A stretch of 64,000 nucleotides of DNA from Deroplatys truncata. Lineage: Eukaryota > Arthropoda > Insecta > Mantodea > Mantidae. The stretch spans positions 3,162,001 to 3,226,000 of the forward strand of contig CM060985.1 in NCBI GenBank assembly GCA_030765065.1. Reading direction: 5' to 3'. Position 1 is the first letter of the stretch. Each line of letters begins with the position of its first letter. Made by a program: the position numbers and the translations under genes. Under the pieces are notes generated by a model, which saw only the letters and a list, made by a program, of their open reading frames with translations, did not search any database and was not told the DNA's origin. This document shows, piece after piece, positions 1 through 13,009 of this stretch.

Positions 1-2126
1 ATGGTCAGCATGTTACTTATCACATGCAGATATTGTTACAACAACTCCCTCTGTACCTACACACCCAGGACCTCCTGGACAGAGTGCAACAATAGAGGTA
101 GCATATGGTCAACATGTTACTTATCACATGCAGATATTGTTACAACTCCCTCCGTACCTACACACCTAGGACATCCTGGACAGAGTGCAACAATAGAGGC
201 AAAATATGGTCGACATGTTACTTATCACATGCAAATATTGTTACAACTCCCTCTGTACCTACACACCCAGGACATCCTGGATAGAGTGCAACAATAGAGG
301 CAGCATATTGTCAACATGTTACTTATCACATGCAGATATTGCTACAACTCCCTCTGTAACTACACACCCAGAACATCCTGAACAGAGTGCAACAATATAG
401 GCAGCATATGGTCAACATGTTACTTAGCACATGCAGATATTGTTACAACTCCCTCTGTACCTACACGCCCAGGACATCCTGGACAGAGTGCAACAATAGA
501 GGAAGCATATGCTAAACATGTTATATATCACATGCAGATATTGTTACAACAACTCCCTCTGTACCTACACACCCAGTACTCCTGAACAGAGTGCAACAAT
601 AGAGGTAGCATATGCTAAACATGTTACTTATCACATGCAGATATTGTTACAACAACTCCCTCCAAACCTACACACCCAGGACATCCTGAACAGAGTGCAA
701 CAATAGAGGTAGCATGTGCTAAACATGTTACTTATCACATGCAGATCTTGTTACCACAACTCCCTCTGTACCTACACACCCAGGACATCCTGAACAGAGG
801 GCAACAATAGAGGTAGCATGTGCTAAACATGTTACTTATCACATGCAGATCTTGTTATCACAACTCCCTCTGTACCTACACACCCAGGACATCCTGAACA
901 GAGTGCAACAATACGGGCAGCATATGGACAACACGTTGCTTATCACATGCAGATATTGTTACAACTCCCTCCGTACGAACACACCCAGGACATCCTGGAC
1001 AGAGTGCAGCAATAGGGGCAGCATATGGTCAACATGTCACTTATCACATGCAGATATTGTTACAACAACTCCCTCCGTACGAACACACCCAGGAAATGCT
1101 GAACAGAGTGCTACAATAGGGGCAGCATATGGTCAACATCTTACTTATCACATGCAGATATTGTTACAACTCCCACCGTACCTACACACCCAGGACATCC
1201 TGGACAGAGTGCAACAATACAGGCAGCATATGGTCAACATGTCACTTATCACATGCAGATACTGTTACAACTCCCTCTGTACCTACACGGCCAGGACATC
1301 CTGGACAGAGTGCAACAATAGAGGCAAAATATGGTCGACATGTTACTTATCACATGCAAATATTGTTACAACTCCCTCTGTACCTACACACCCAGGACAT
1401 CCTGGACAGAGTGCAACAATAGAGGCAGCATATGGTCAACATGTTACTTATCACATGCAGATATTGCTACAACAACTCCCTCTGTAACTACACACCCAGA
1501 ACATCCTGAACAGAGTGCAACAATATAGGTAGCATATGGTCAACATGTTACTTAGCACATGCAGATATTGTTACAACAACTCCCTCTATACCTACACGCC
1601 CAGGACATCCTGAACAGAGTACAGCAATAGAGGCAGCATATGCTGAACATGTTACTTATCACATGCAGATATTGTTACAACTCCCTCCGTACCTACACAC
1701 ACAGGACATCCTGATCAGAGTGCAACAATAGAGGCAGCATATGGTCAACATGTCACTTATCACATGCAGATATTGTTACAACTCCCTCCGTACGAACACA
1801 CCCAGGACATCCTGAACAGAGTGCTACAATGGGGGCAGCATATGGTCAACATCTTACTTATCACATGCAGATATTGTTAAAACTCCTTCCCTACCTACAC
1901 ACCCAGGACATCCTGAACAGAGTGCAACAATAGAGGCAGCATATGGTCAACATGTCACTTATCACATGCAGATATTGTTACAACTCCCTCTGTACCTACA
2001 CGCCCAGGACATCCCGGACAGAGTGCAACAATAGAGGAAGCATATCACATGCAGATATTGTTACAACTCCCTCTGTACCTACACACCCAGGACATCCTGA
2101 ACAGAGTGCAACAATAGAGGTAGCAT
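1..2126 (+). repeat. Block S0: condensed partial copy of the 7.5-10.5 kb region
   Basis: Positions 1 to about 480 match 7520 to about 8000 at a constant shift of 7519. From about 490 to 1430 the shift is 7702, so this copy lacks about 183 bp present near 8.0-8.2 kb. The marker acaatggggg recurs 8525 bp later (ggggg at 1831 and 10356), so more material is missing between these points. After about 1960 the sequence returns to a type seen near 7.96-8.11 kb. The left edge is cut by the window. Confidence 0.8.
2044..2126 (+). repeat. Truncated 83-bp monomer (S0/S1 junction)
   Basis: The unit reads gaagcatatcacatgcag, lacking 18 bases (ggtcaacatgttacttat) between catat and cacatg. The same truncated form appears at 4173-4255, 8028-8110, 17071-17153 and 20724-20806. 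Identical breakpoints show that it arose once and was spread by duplication. It was not seen after 31 kb. Confidence 0.88.
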
Positions 2127-4172
2127 ATGGTCAATATGTTACTTATCACATGCAGATATTGTTACAACTTCCTCTGTACCTACACACCCGGGACTCCTGA
2201 ACAGAGTGCAACAATAGAGGTAGCATATGCTAAACATGTTACTTATCACATGCAGATATTGTTACAACAACTCCCTCCAAACCTACACACCCAGGACATC
2301 CTGAACAGAGTGCAACAATAGAGGTAGCATGTGCTAAACATGTTACTTATCACATGCAGATCTTGTTACCTCAACTCCCTCTGTACCTACACACCCAGGA
2401 CATCCTGAACAGAGAGCAACAATAGAGGTAGCATATGCTCAAAATGTTACTTATCACATGCAGATATTGTTACAACTCCCTCTGTACCTACACACCCAGG
2501 ACATCCTGAACAGAGGGCAACAATAGAGGTAGCATGTGCTAAACATGTTACTTATCACATGCAGATCTTGTTATCACAACTCCCTCTGTACCTACACACC
2601 CAGGACATCCTGAACAGAGTGCAACAATACGGGCAGCATATGGACAACACGTTACTTATCACATGCAGATATTGTTACAACTCCCTCCGTACGAACACAC
2701 CCAGGACATCCTGGACAGAGTGCAGCAATAGGGGCAGCATATGGTCAACATGTCACTTATCACATGCAGATATTGTTACAACAACTCCCTCCGTACGAAC
2801 ACACCCAGGAAATGCTGAACAGAGTGCTACAATAGGGGCAGCTTATGGTCAACATCTTACTTATCACATGCAGATATTGTTACAACTCCCACCGTACCTA
2901 CACACCCAGGACATCCTGGACAGAGTGCAACAATAGAGGCAGCATATGGTCAACATGTAACTTATCACATGCAGATACTGTTACAACTCCCTCTGTACCT
3001 ACACGGCCAGGACATCCTGGACAGAGTGCAACAATAGAGGCAAAATATGGTCGACATGTTACTTATCACATGCAAATATTGTTACAACTCCCTCTGTACC
3101 TACACACCGAGGACATCCTGGACAGAGTGCAACAATAGAGGCAGCATATGGTCAACATGTTACTTATCATATGCAGATATTGCTACAACAACTCCCACTG
3201 TAACTACACACCCAGAACATCCTGAACAGAGTGCAACAATATAGGTAGCATATGGTCAACATGTTACTTAGCACATGCAGATATTGTTACAACAACTCCC
3301 TCCGTACCTACACACCCAGGACATCCTGAACAGAGTGCAACAACAGAGGCAGCTTATGGTCAACATGTTACTTATCACATGCAGATATTGTTACAACAAC
3401 TCCCTCTGTACCTACACGCCCAGGACATCCTGGACAGAGTGCAACAATAGAGGCAGCATATGGTCAACATGTCACTTATCACATGCAGATATTGTTACAA
3501 CTCCCTTTGTACCTACACGCGCAGGACATCCTGGACAGAGTGCAACAATAGAGGTAGCATATGGTCAGCATGTTACTTATCACATGCAGATATTGTTACA
3601 ACTCCCTCTGTACCTACACACCCAGGACCTCCTGGACAGAGTGCAACAATAGAGGCAGCATATGGTCAACATGTTACTTATCACATGCAGATATTGTTAC
3701 AACTCCCTCTGTACCTACACACCCAGGACATACTGGACAGAGTGCAACAATAGAGGCAGCATATGGTCAACATGTCACTTATCACATGCAGATACTGTTA
3801 CAACTCCCTCTGTACCTACACGGCCAGGACATCCTGGACAGAGTGCGACAATAGAGGCAAAATATGGTCGACATGTTACTTATTACATGCAAATATTGTT
3901 ACAACTCCCTCTGTACCTTCACACCCAGGACATCCTGGACAGAGTGCAACAATAGAGGCAGCATATGGTCAACATGTTACTAATCACATGCAGATATTGC
4001 TACAACAACTCCCTCTGTAACTACACACCCAGAACATCCTGAACAGAGTGCAACAATATAGGTAGCATATGGTCAACATGTTACTTAGCACATGCAGATA
4101 TTGTTACAACAACTCCCTCTGTACCTACACGCCCAGGACATCCTGGACAGAGTGCAACAATAGAGGAAGCAT

Positions 4173-4255
4173 ATCACATGCAGATATTGTTACAACTCCC
4201 TCTGTACCTACACACCCAGGACATCCTGGACAGAGTGCAACAATAGAGGCAGCAT
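4173..4255 (+). repeat. Truncated 83-bp monomer (S1)
   Basis: It has the same 18-base deletion as at 2044, flanked here by cctggacagagtgc on both sides. Its S2 partner is 17071-17153 at a shift of 12898. Confidence 0.87.
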
Positions 4256-4665
4256 ATGGTCTACATGTTACTTATCACATGCAGATATTGTTACAACAAC
4301 TCCCTCTGTACCTACACACCCAGGACATCCTGAACAGAGTGCAACAATAGAGGCAGCATTAGGTCAACATGTCACTTATCACATGTAGATATTGTTACAA
4401 CTCCTTCTGTACCTACACACCCAGGACATCCTGGACAGAGTCAAACAATAGGGGCAGCATATGGTCAACATGTTACTTATCGCATGCAGATATTGTTACC
4501 ACTCCCTCTGTACTTACACACCCAGGACATCCTGGACAGAGTGCAACAATAGAGGCAGCATATGGTCAACATGTTACTTATTACATGCAGATATTGTTAA
4601 AACAACTCCCTCCGTACCAACACATCCAGGACATCCTGAACAGAGTGCAACAATAGCTGCAGCAT

Positions 4666-5468
4666 ATGGTCAACATGTTACTTATAACATGCAGATATTG
4701 TTACAACAACTCCCTCCATACCTACACACCCAGGACATCCTTAACAGAGTGCCATAATAGAGGCAGCATATGGTCTACATGTTACTTATCACATGCAAAT
4801 ATTGTTACAACTCCCTCTGTACCTACACACCCAGGTCATCATGGACAGAGTGCAACAATAGAGGAAGCATATGGTCTACATGTTACTTATCACATGCAGA
4901 TATTGTTAAGACATCTCCCTCTGTACCTACACACCCAGGACATCCTGAACAGAGTGCAACAATAGAGGCACATATGGTCAACATGTCACTTGTCACATGG
5001 AGATATTGTTACAACTCCTTCTGTACCTACACACCCAGGACATCCTGGACAGAGTCAAACAATAGGGGCAGCATATGGTCAACATGTTACTTATCACATG
5101 CAGATATTGTTACCACTCCCTCTGTACTTACACACCCAGGACATCCTGGACAGAGTGCAACAATAGAGGCAGCATATGGTCAACATTTCACTTATCACAT
5201 GGAGATATAGTTACAACTCCTTCTGTACCTACACATCCAGGACATCCTGGACAGAGTGGAACATTAGGGGCAGCATATGGTCAACATCTTACTTATCACA
5301 TGCAGATATTGTTACAACTCCCGCTGTACCTACACACCCAGGACATCATGAACAGAGTGCAACAATAGGGGCAGCATACGGTCAACATCTTACTTATCAC
5401 ATGCAGATATTGTTACAAGTCACTCCTTACCTACACTTCCAGGACATCATGAACAGAGTGCAACAATA
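4666..5468 (+). repeat. X-like segment in S1
   Basis: This run contains rare variants used as landmarks: ccttaacagagtgccataat near 4739, gttaagacatctcc near 4905, and the 98-bp-type unit gaggcacatatgg near 4965. The same order of variants appears at 17564-18366, 41208-42112 and 57535-58439. It is therefore the counterpart in the S unit of the X module in the later array. Confidence 0.85.
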
Positions 5469-5478
5469 GGGGCAGAAT

Positions 5479-5680
5479 ATGGTCAACATCTTACTTATCA
5501 CATGCAGATATTGTTACAAGTCCCTCCGTACCTACACACCCAGGACATCATGAACAGAGTGCAACAATAGGGGCAGAATATGGTCAACATCTTATTTATC
5601 ACATGCAGATATTGTTACAACTCACTCCTTACCTACACTTCCAGGACATCATGAACAGAGTGCAACAATAGGGGCAGAAT
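5479..5680 (+). repeat. Extra 202-bp dimer in S1
   Basis: Monomers with gggcagaatatgg alternate here between a caagtccctccg type and a caactcactcc/cacttccagg type. S1 has one dimer more than S2, where the same stretch near 18377 passes directly to gggccagcat. The exact boundaries are ambiguous by one dimer (5479-5680 or 5580-5781), as expected for unequal exchange between near-identical units. Confidence 0.8.
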
Positions 5681-6696
5681 ATGGTCAACATCTTACTTAT
5701 CACATGCAGATATTGTTACAAGTCCCTCCGTACCTACACACCCAGGACATCATGAACAGAGTGCAACAATAGGGCCAGCATATGGTCAACATCTTACTTA
5801 TCACATGCAGATATTGTTACAACTCCCTCCTTACCTACACACCCAGGACATCCTGAACAGCGTGCAGCAATAGGGGCAGCATATGGTCAACATGTCACTT
5901 ATCACATGCAGATATTGTTACAACAACTCCCTCCGTACGAACACACCCAGGACATCCTGAACAGAGTGCAACAATAGGGGCAGCATATGGTCAACCTCTT
6001 ACTTATCACATGCAGATATTGTTACAACTCCCACCGTACATAGACACCCAGGACATCCTGAACAGAGTGCAACAATAGAGATAGCATATGGTCAACATGT
6101 TACTTATCACATGCAGATATTGTTACAACTCCCTCCGTACCTACACACCCAGGACATCATGAACAGAGTGCAACAATAGGGGCAGCATATGGTCAACATC
6201 TTACTTATCACATGCAGATATTGTTACAACTCCCTCCGTACCTACACACCCAGTACATCCTGAACAGAGTGCAGCAATAGGGGCAGCATATGGTCAACAT
6301 CTTACTTATCACATGCAGATATTGTTACAATTCGCTCCGTACCTAGACACCCAGGACATCCTGATGAGAGTGCAACAATAGGGGCAGCATATGGTCATCA
6401 TGTCACTTATCACATGCAGATATTGTTACAACAACTCCCTCCGTAACTACACACCCAGGACATCCTGAACAGAGTACAGCAATAGAGGCAGCATATGCTG
6501 AACATGTTACTTATCACATGCAGATATTGTTAAAACTCCCACCGTACCTAGACACCCAGGACATCCTGAACAGAATGCAACAATAGGGGCAGCATATGGT
6601 CAACATCTTATTTATCACATGCAGATATTGTTACAACTCCTTCCCTACCAACACACCCAGGACATGCTGAAATGAGTGCAACAATAGAGGCTGCAT

Positions 6697-6800
6697 ATGG
6701 TCAACATGTCACTTATCACATGCAGATATTGTTACAACAACTCCCTCCGTACCTACACACCCAGGACATCCTGGAGAGAGTGCAACAATAGAGGCAGTTT
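6697..6800 (+). repeat. Representative 104-bp monomer (CAA insertion)
   Basis: This unit has ttacaacaactccc where the 101-bp form has ttacaactccc, a duplication of a CAA triplet inside a short CAA run. The 104-bp form is frequent in the first 31 kb and scarcer in the later array. Replication slippage in the short CAA tract is the simplest origin, which is an inference. Both lengths leave the same remainder modulo 3, so mixing them does not alter how open frames rotate through the array. Confidence 0.93.
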
Positions 6801-8027
6801 ATGGTCAACATGTTACTTATCACATGCAGATATTGTTACAACAACTCCCTCCGTACCTACACACCCAGGACATCCTGAACAGAGTGCAACAATAGCTGCA
6901 GCATATGGTCAACATGTTACTTATCACATGCAGATATTGTTACAACTCCCTCCGTACCTACACACCCAGGACATCCTGAACAGAGTGCAACAATAGAGGC
7001 AGCAAAATGACATCATCTTACTTATCACATGCAGATATTGTTAAAACAACTCCCTCAGTACCTACACAGCCAGGACATCCTGGACAGAGTGCAACAATAG
7101 AGGCAGCATATGGTCAACATGTTACTTATCACATGCAGATATTGTTACAACAACTCCCTCTGTACCTACACACCCAGGACATCCTGAACAGAGTGCAACA
7201 ACAGAGGCAGCATATGGTCAACATGTCACTTATCACATGCAGATATTGTTACAACAACTCCCTCCGTACCTACACACCCAGGACATCCTGAACAGAGTGC
7301 AACAACAGAGGCAGCCTATGGTCAACATGTTACTTATCACATGCAGATATTGTTACAACTCCCTCTGTACCTACACGCCCAGGACATCCTGGACAGACTC
7401 CAACAATAGAGGCAGCATATGGTCAACATGTCACTTATCACATGCAGATATTGTTACAACTCCCTTTGTAACTACACGCCCAGGACATCCTGGACAGAGT
7501 GCAACAATAGAGGCAGCATATGGTCAGCATGTTACTTATCACATGCAGATATTGTTACAACAACTCCCTCTGTACCTACACACCCAGGACCTCCTGGACA
7601 GAGTGCAACAATAGAGGTAGCATATGGTCAACATGTTACTTATCACATGCAGATATTGTTACAACTCCCTCCGTACCTACACACCTAGGACATCCTGGAC
7701 AGAGTGCAACAATAGAGGCAAAATATGGTCGACATGTTACTTATCACATGCAAATATTGTTACAACTCCCTCTGTACCTACACACCCAGGACATCCTGGA
7801 TAGAGTGCAACAATAGAGGCAGCATATTGTCAACATGTTACTTATCACATGCAGATATTGCTACAACTCCCTCTGTAACTACACACCCAGAACATCCTGA
7901 ACAGAGTGCAACAATATAGGCAGCATATGGTCAACATGTTACTTAGCACATGCAGATATTGTTACAACTCCCTCTGTACCTACACGCCCAGGACATCCTG
8001 GACAGAGTGCAACAATAGAGGAAGCAT

Positions 8028-8110
8028 ATCACATGCAGATATTGTTACAACTCCCTCTGTACCTACACACCCAGGACATCCTGAACAGAGTGCAACAATA
8101 TAGCTAGCAT
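8028..8110 (+). repeat. Truncated 83-bp monomer (S1, second site)
   Basis: It has the same 18-base deletion, followed by the rare tatagctagcat ending. Its S2 partner is 20724-20806 at a shift of 12696. S0 lacks this monomer at the equivalent position near 500, within its 183-bp gap. Confidence 0.87.
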
Positions 8111-9118
8111 ATGGTCAATATGTTACTTATCACATGCAGATATTGTTACAACTTCCTCTGTACCTACACACCCGGGACTCCTGAACAGAGTGCAACAATA
8201 GAGGTAGCATATGCTAAACATGTTATATATCACATGCAGATATTGTTACAACAACTCCCTCTGTACCTACACACCCAGTACTCCTGAACAGAGTGCAACA
8301 ATAGAGGTAGCATATGCTAAACATGTTACTTATCACATGCAGATATTGTTACAACAACTCCCTCCAAACCTACACACCCAGGACATCCTGAACAGAGTGC
8401 AACAATAGAGGTAGCATGTGCTAAACATGTTACTTATCACATGCAGATCTTGTTACCACAACTCCCTCTGTACCTACACACCCAGGACATCCTGAACAGA
8501 GGGCAACAATAGAGGTAGCATGTGCTAAACATGTTACTTATCACATGCAGATCTTGTTATCACAACTCCCTCTGTACCTACACACCCAGGACATCCTGAA
8601 CAGAGTGCAACAATACGGGCAGCATATGGACAACACGTTGCTTATCACATGCAGATATTGTTACAACTCCCTCCGTACGAACACACCCAGGACATCCTGG
8701 ACAGAGTGCAGCAATAGGGGCAGCATATGGTCAACATGTCACTTATCACATGCAGATATTGTTACAACAACTCCCTCCGTACGAACACACCCAGGAAATG
8801 CTGAACAGAGTGCTACAATAGGGGCAGCATATGGTCAACATCTTACTTATCACATGCAGATATTGTTACAACTCCCACCGTACCTACACACCCAGGACAT
8901 CCTGGACAGAGTGCAACAATACAGGCAGCATATGGTCAACATGTCACTTATCACATGCAGATACTGTTACAACTCCCTCTGTACCTACACGGCCAGGACA
9001 TCCTGGACAGAGTGCAACAATAGAGGCAAAATATGGTCGACATGTTACTTATCACATGCAAATATTGTTACAACTCCCTCTGTACCTACACACCCAGGAC
9101 ATCCTGGACAGAGTGCAA

Positions 9119-9938
9119 CAATAGAGGTAGCATGTGGTAAACATGTTACTTATCACATGCAGATCTTGTTACCTCAACTCCCTCTGTACCTACACACCCA
9201 GGACATCCTGAACAGAGAGCAACAATAGAGGTAGCATATGCTCAAAATGTTACTTATCACATGCAGATATTGTTACAACTCCCTCTGTACCTACACACCC
9301 AGGACATCCTGAACAGAGGGCAACAATAGAGGTAGCATGTGCTAAACATGTTACTTATCACATGCAGATCTTGTTATCACAACTCCCTCTGTACCTACAC
9401 ACCCAGGACATCCTGAACAGAGTGCAACAATACGGGCAGCATATGGACAACACGTTACTTATCACATGCAGATATTGTTACAACTCCCTCCGTACGAACA
9501 CACCCAGGACATCCTGGACAGAGTGCAGCAATAGGGGCAGCATATGGTCAACATGTCACTTATCACATGCAGATATTGTTACAACAACTCCCTCCGTACG
9601 AACACACCCAGGAAATGCTGAACAGAGTGCTACAATAGGGGCAGCTTATGGTCAACATCTTACTTATCACATGCAGATATTGTTACAACTCCCTCTGTAC
9701 CTACACGGCCAGGACATCCTGGACAGAGTGCAACAATAGAGGCAAAATATGGTCGACATGTTACTTATCACATGCAAATATTGTTACAACTCCCTCTGTA
9801 CCTACACACCGAGGACATCCTGGACAGAGTGCAACAATAGAGGCAGCATATGGTCAACATGTTACTTATCATATGCAGATATTGCTACAACAACTCCCAC
9901 TGTAACTACACACCCAGAACATCCTGAACAGAGTGCAA
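9119..9938 (+). repeat. Local ~820-bp tandem duplication in S1
   Basis: Two similar segments of about 0.82 kb lie next to each other in S1; the landmark catgcagatcttgttatcac sits near 8543 and again near 9360, 817 bp apart. S2 has only one, near 21239. The single S2 copy shares gttgctt with the first S1 copy (8637), whereas the second S1 copy has gttactt (9457). Either S1 gained a copy or S2 lost one. The presence of both versions near 0.9 kb and 2.6 kb argues that the duplication is older than S2. Confidence 0.75.
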
Positions 9939-11858
9939 CAATATAGGTAGCATATGGTCAACATGTTACTTAGCACATGCAGATATTGTTACAACAACTC
10001 CCTCTGTACCTACACGCCCAGGACATCCTGAACAGAGTACAGCAATAGAGGCAGCATATGCTGAACATGTTACTTATCACATGCAGATATTGTTACAACA
10101 ACTCCCTCTGTACCTACACGCCCAGGACATCCTGAACAGAGTACAGCAATAGAGGCAGCATATGCTGAACATGTTACTTATCACATGCAGATATTGTTAC
10201 AACAACTCCCTCCGTACCTACACACACAGGACATCCTGATCAGAGTGCAACAATAGAGGCAGCATATGGTCAACATGTCACTTATCACATGCAGATATTG
10301 TTACAACTCCCTCCGTACGAACACACCCAGGACATCCTGAACAGAGTGCTACAATGGGGGCAGCATATGGTCAACATCTTACTTATCACATGCAGATATT
10401 GTTAAAACTCCTTCCCTACCTACACACCCAGGACATCCTGAACAGAGTGCAACAATAGAGGCAGCATATGGTCAACATGTCACTTATCACATGCAGATAT
10501 TGTTACAAATCCCGCTGTACCTGCACACCCAGGACATCATGAACAGAGTGCAACAATAGGGGCAGCATACGGTCAACATCTTACTTATCACATGCAGATA
10601 TTGTTACAACTCACTCCTTACCTACACTTCCAGGACATCCTGAACAGAGTGCAAAAATAGGGGCAGAATATGGTCAACATCTTACTTATCACATGTAGAT
10701 ATTGTTACAACTCCCTCCGTACCTACACACCCAGGACATCATGAACAGAGTGCAACAATAGGGGCAGCATATGGTCAATATCTTACTTATCACATGTAGA
10801 TATTGTTACAACTCCCTCCTTACCTACACACCCAGGACATCCTGGACAGCGTGCAGCAATAGGGGCAGCATATGGTCAAGATGTCACTTATCACATGCAG
10901 ATATTGTTACAACTCCCTCCTTACCTACACACCCAGGACATCATGAACAGAGTGCAACAATAGGGGCAGCATATGGTCAATATCTTACTTATCACATGTA
11001 GATATTGTTACAACTCCCTCCTTACCTACACACCCAGGACATCCTGGACAGCGTGCAGCAATAGGGGCAGCATATGGTCAACATGTCACTTATCACATGC
11101 AGATATTGTTACAACTCCCTCCGTACGAACACACCCAGGACATCCTGAACAGTGTGCAACAATAGGGGCAGCATATGGTCAACCTCTTACTTATCACATG
11201 CAGATATTGTTACAACTCCCACCGTACATAGACACCCAGGACATCCTGAACAGAGTGCAACAATAGAGATAGCATATGGTCAACATGTTACTTATCACAT
11301 GCAGATATTGTTACAACTCCCTCCGTACGAACACACCCAGGACATCCTGAACAGAGTGCAACAATAGGGGCAGCATATGGTCAACCTCTTACTTATCACA
11401 TGCAGATATTGTTACAACTCCCACCGTACATAGACACCCAGGACATCCTGAACAGAGTGCAACAATAGGGGCAGCATATGGTCAACATCTTATTTATCAC
11501 ATGCAGATATTGTTACAACTCCCTCCGTACCTACACACCCAGAACATCCTGAACAGAGTGCAACAATAGAGATAGCATATGGTCAACATGTTACTTATCA
11601 CATGCAGATATTGTTACAACTCCCTCCGTACCTACACACCCAGGACATCATGAACAGAGTGCAACAATAGGGGCAGCATATGGTCAACATCTTACTTATC
11701 ACATGCAGATATTGTTACAACTCCCTCCGTACCTACACACCCAGTACATCCTGAACAGAGTGCAGCAATAGGGGCAGCATATGGTCAACATCTTACTTAT
11801 CACATGCAGATATTGTTACAATTCCCTCCGTACCTAGACACCCAGGACATCCTGAACA

Positions 11859-13009
11859 GTGTGCAACAATAGGGGCAGCATATGGTCATCATGTCACTTA
11901 TCACATGCAGATATTGTTACAACAACTCCCTCCGTAACTACACACCCAGGACATCCTGAACAGAGTACAGCAATAGAGGCAGCATATGCTGAACATGTTA
12001 CTAATCACATGCAGATATTGTTACAACTCCCTCCGTACGAACAAACCCAGGACATCCTGAACAGAGTGCTACAATGGGGGATGCATATGGTCAACATCTT
12101 ACTTATCACATGCAGATATTGTTAAAACTCCCACCGTACCTAGACACCCAGGACATCCTGAACAGAATGCAACAGTAGGGGCAGCATATGGTCAACATCT
12201 TATTTATCACATGCAGATATTGTTACAACTGCTTCCCTACCTACACACCCAGGACATCCTGAAATGAGTGCAACAATAGAGGCTGCATATGGTCAACATG
12301 TCACTTATCACATGCAGATATTGTTACAACTCCCTCCGTTCCTACACACCCAGGGCATCCTGACACAGTGCAACAATAGAGGCAGCATATGGTCAACATG
12401 TCACTTATCACATGCAGATATTGTTACAACAACTCCCTCCGTACCTACACACCCAAGACATCCTGGAGAGAGTGCAACAATAGAGGCAGTTTATGGTCAA
12501 CATGTTACTTATCACATGCAGATATTGTTACAACAACTCCCTCCGTACCTACACACCCAGGACATCCTGAACAGAGTGCAACAATAGCTGCAGCATATGG
12601 TAAACATGTTACTTATCACATGCAGATATTGTTACAACTCCCTCCGTACCTACACACCCAGGACATCCTGAACAGAGTGCAACAATAGAGGCAGCAAAAT
12701 GACATCATCTTACTTATCACATGCAGATATTGTTAAAACAACTCCCTCAGTACCTACACACGCAGGACATCCTGAACAGAGTGCAACAATAGAGGCAGCA
12801 TATGGTCAACATGTTACTTATCACATGCAGATACTGTTAAAACAACTCCCTCCGTACCTACACACCCAGGAAATCCTGAACAGAGTGCAACAATAGAGGC
12901 AGCATATGGTCAACATGTTACTTATCACATGCAGATATTGTTACAACAACTCCCTCCGTAACTACACACCCAGGAAATCCTGAACGGAGTGTAACAATAG
13001 AGGCAGCAT
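11859..13009 (+). repeat. Y-like segment in S1
   Basis: The landmarks are gaacagtgtgcaac near 11856, gggggatgcatatgg near 12075, gaatgcaacagtagg near 12176, and gcaaaatgacatcatc near 12694. The same series occurs at 23634, 32869 and 49297. It lies directly upstream of the core-start landmark, as in the later Y modules. Confidence 0.85.

Noticed and set aside
209-214. GTCGAC (SalI site) variant monomers as a regulatory motif
   Set aside because: A single base change in some monomers (cgacatg for caacatg), spread by duplication; no sign of function.
843-1487. Long forward open frame of 214 codons (and a 227-codon one at 8545-9228)
   Set aside because: It is a direct translation of satellite monomers in rotating frames, present only where the TAG happens to be mutated. 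It has no non-repetitive part, and close copies elsewhere in the array are broken by stops and 1- or 2-bp indels.
6301-6360. Possible CENP-B box around the ttcgctccgtacc variant
   Set aside because: The required TTCG-N4-A-N2-CGGG spacing and bases are not met, and the ttcg variant is found only here and in its S2 copy.
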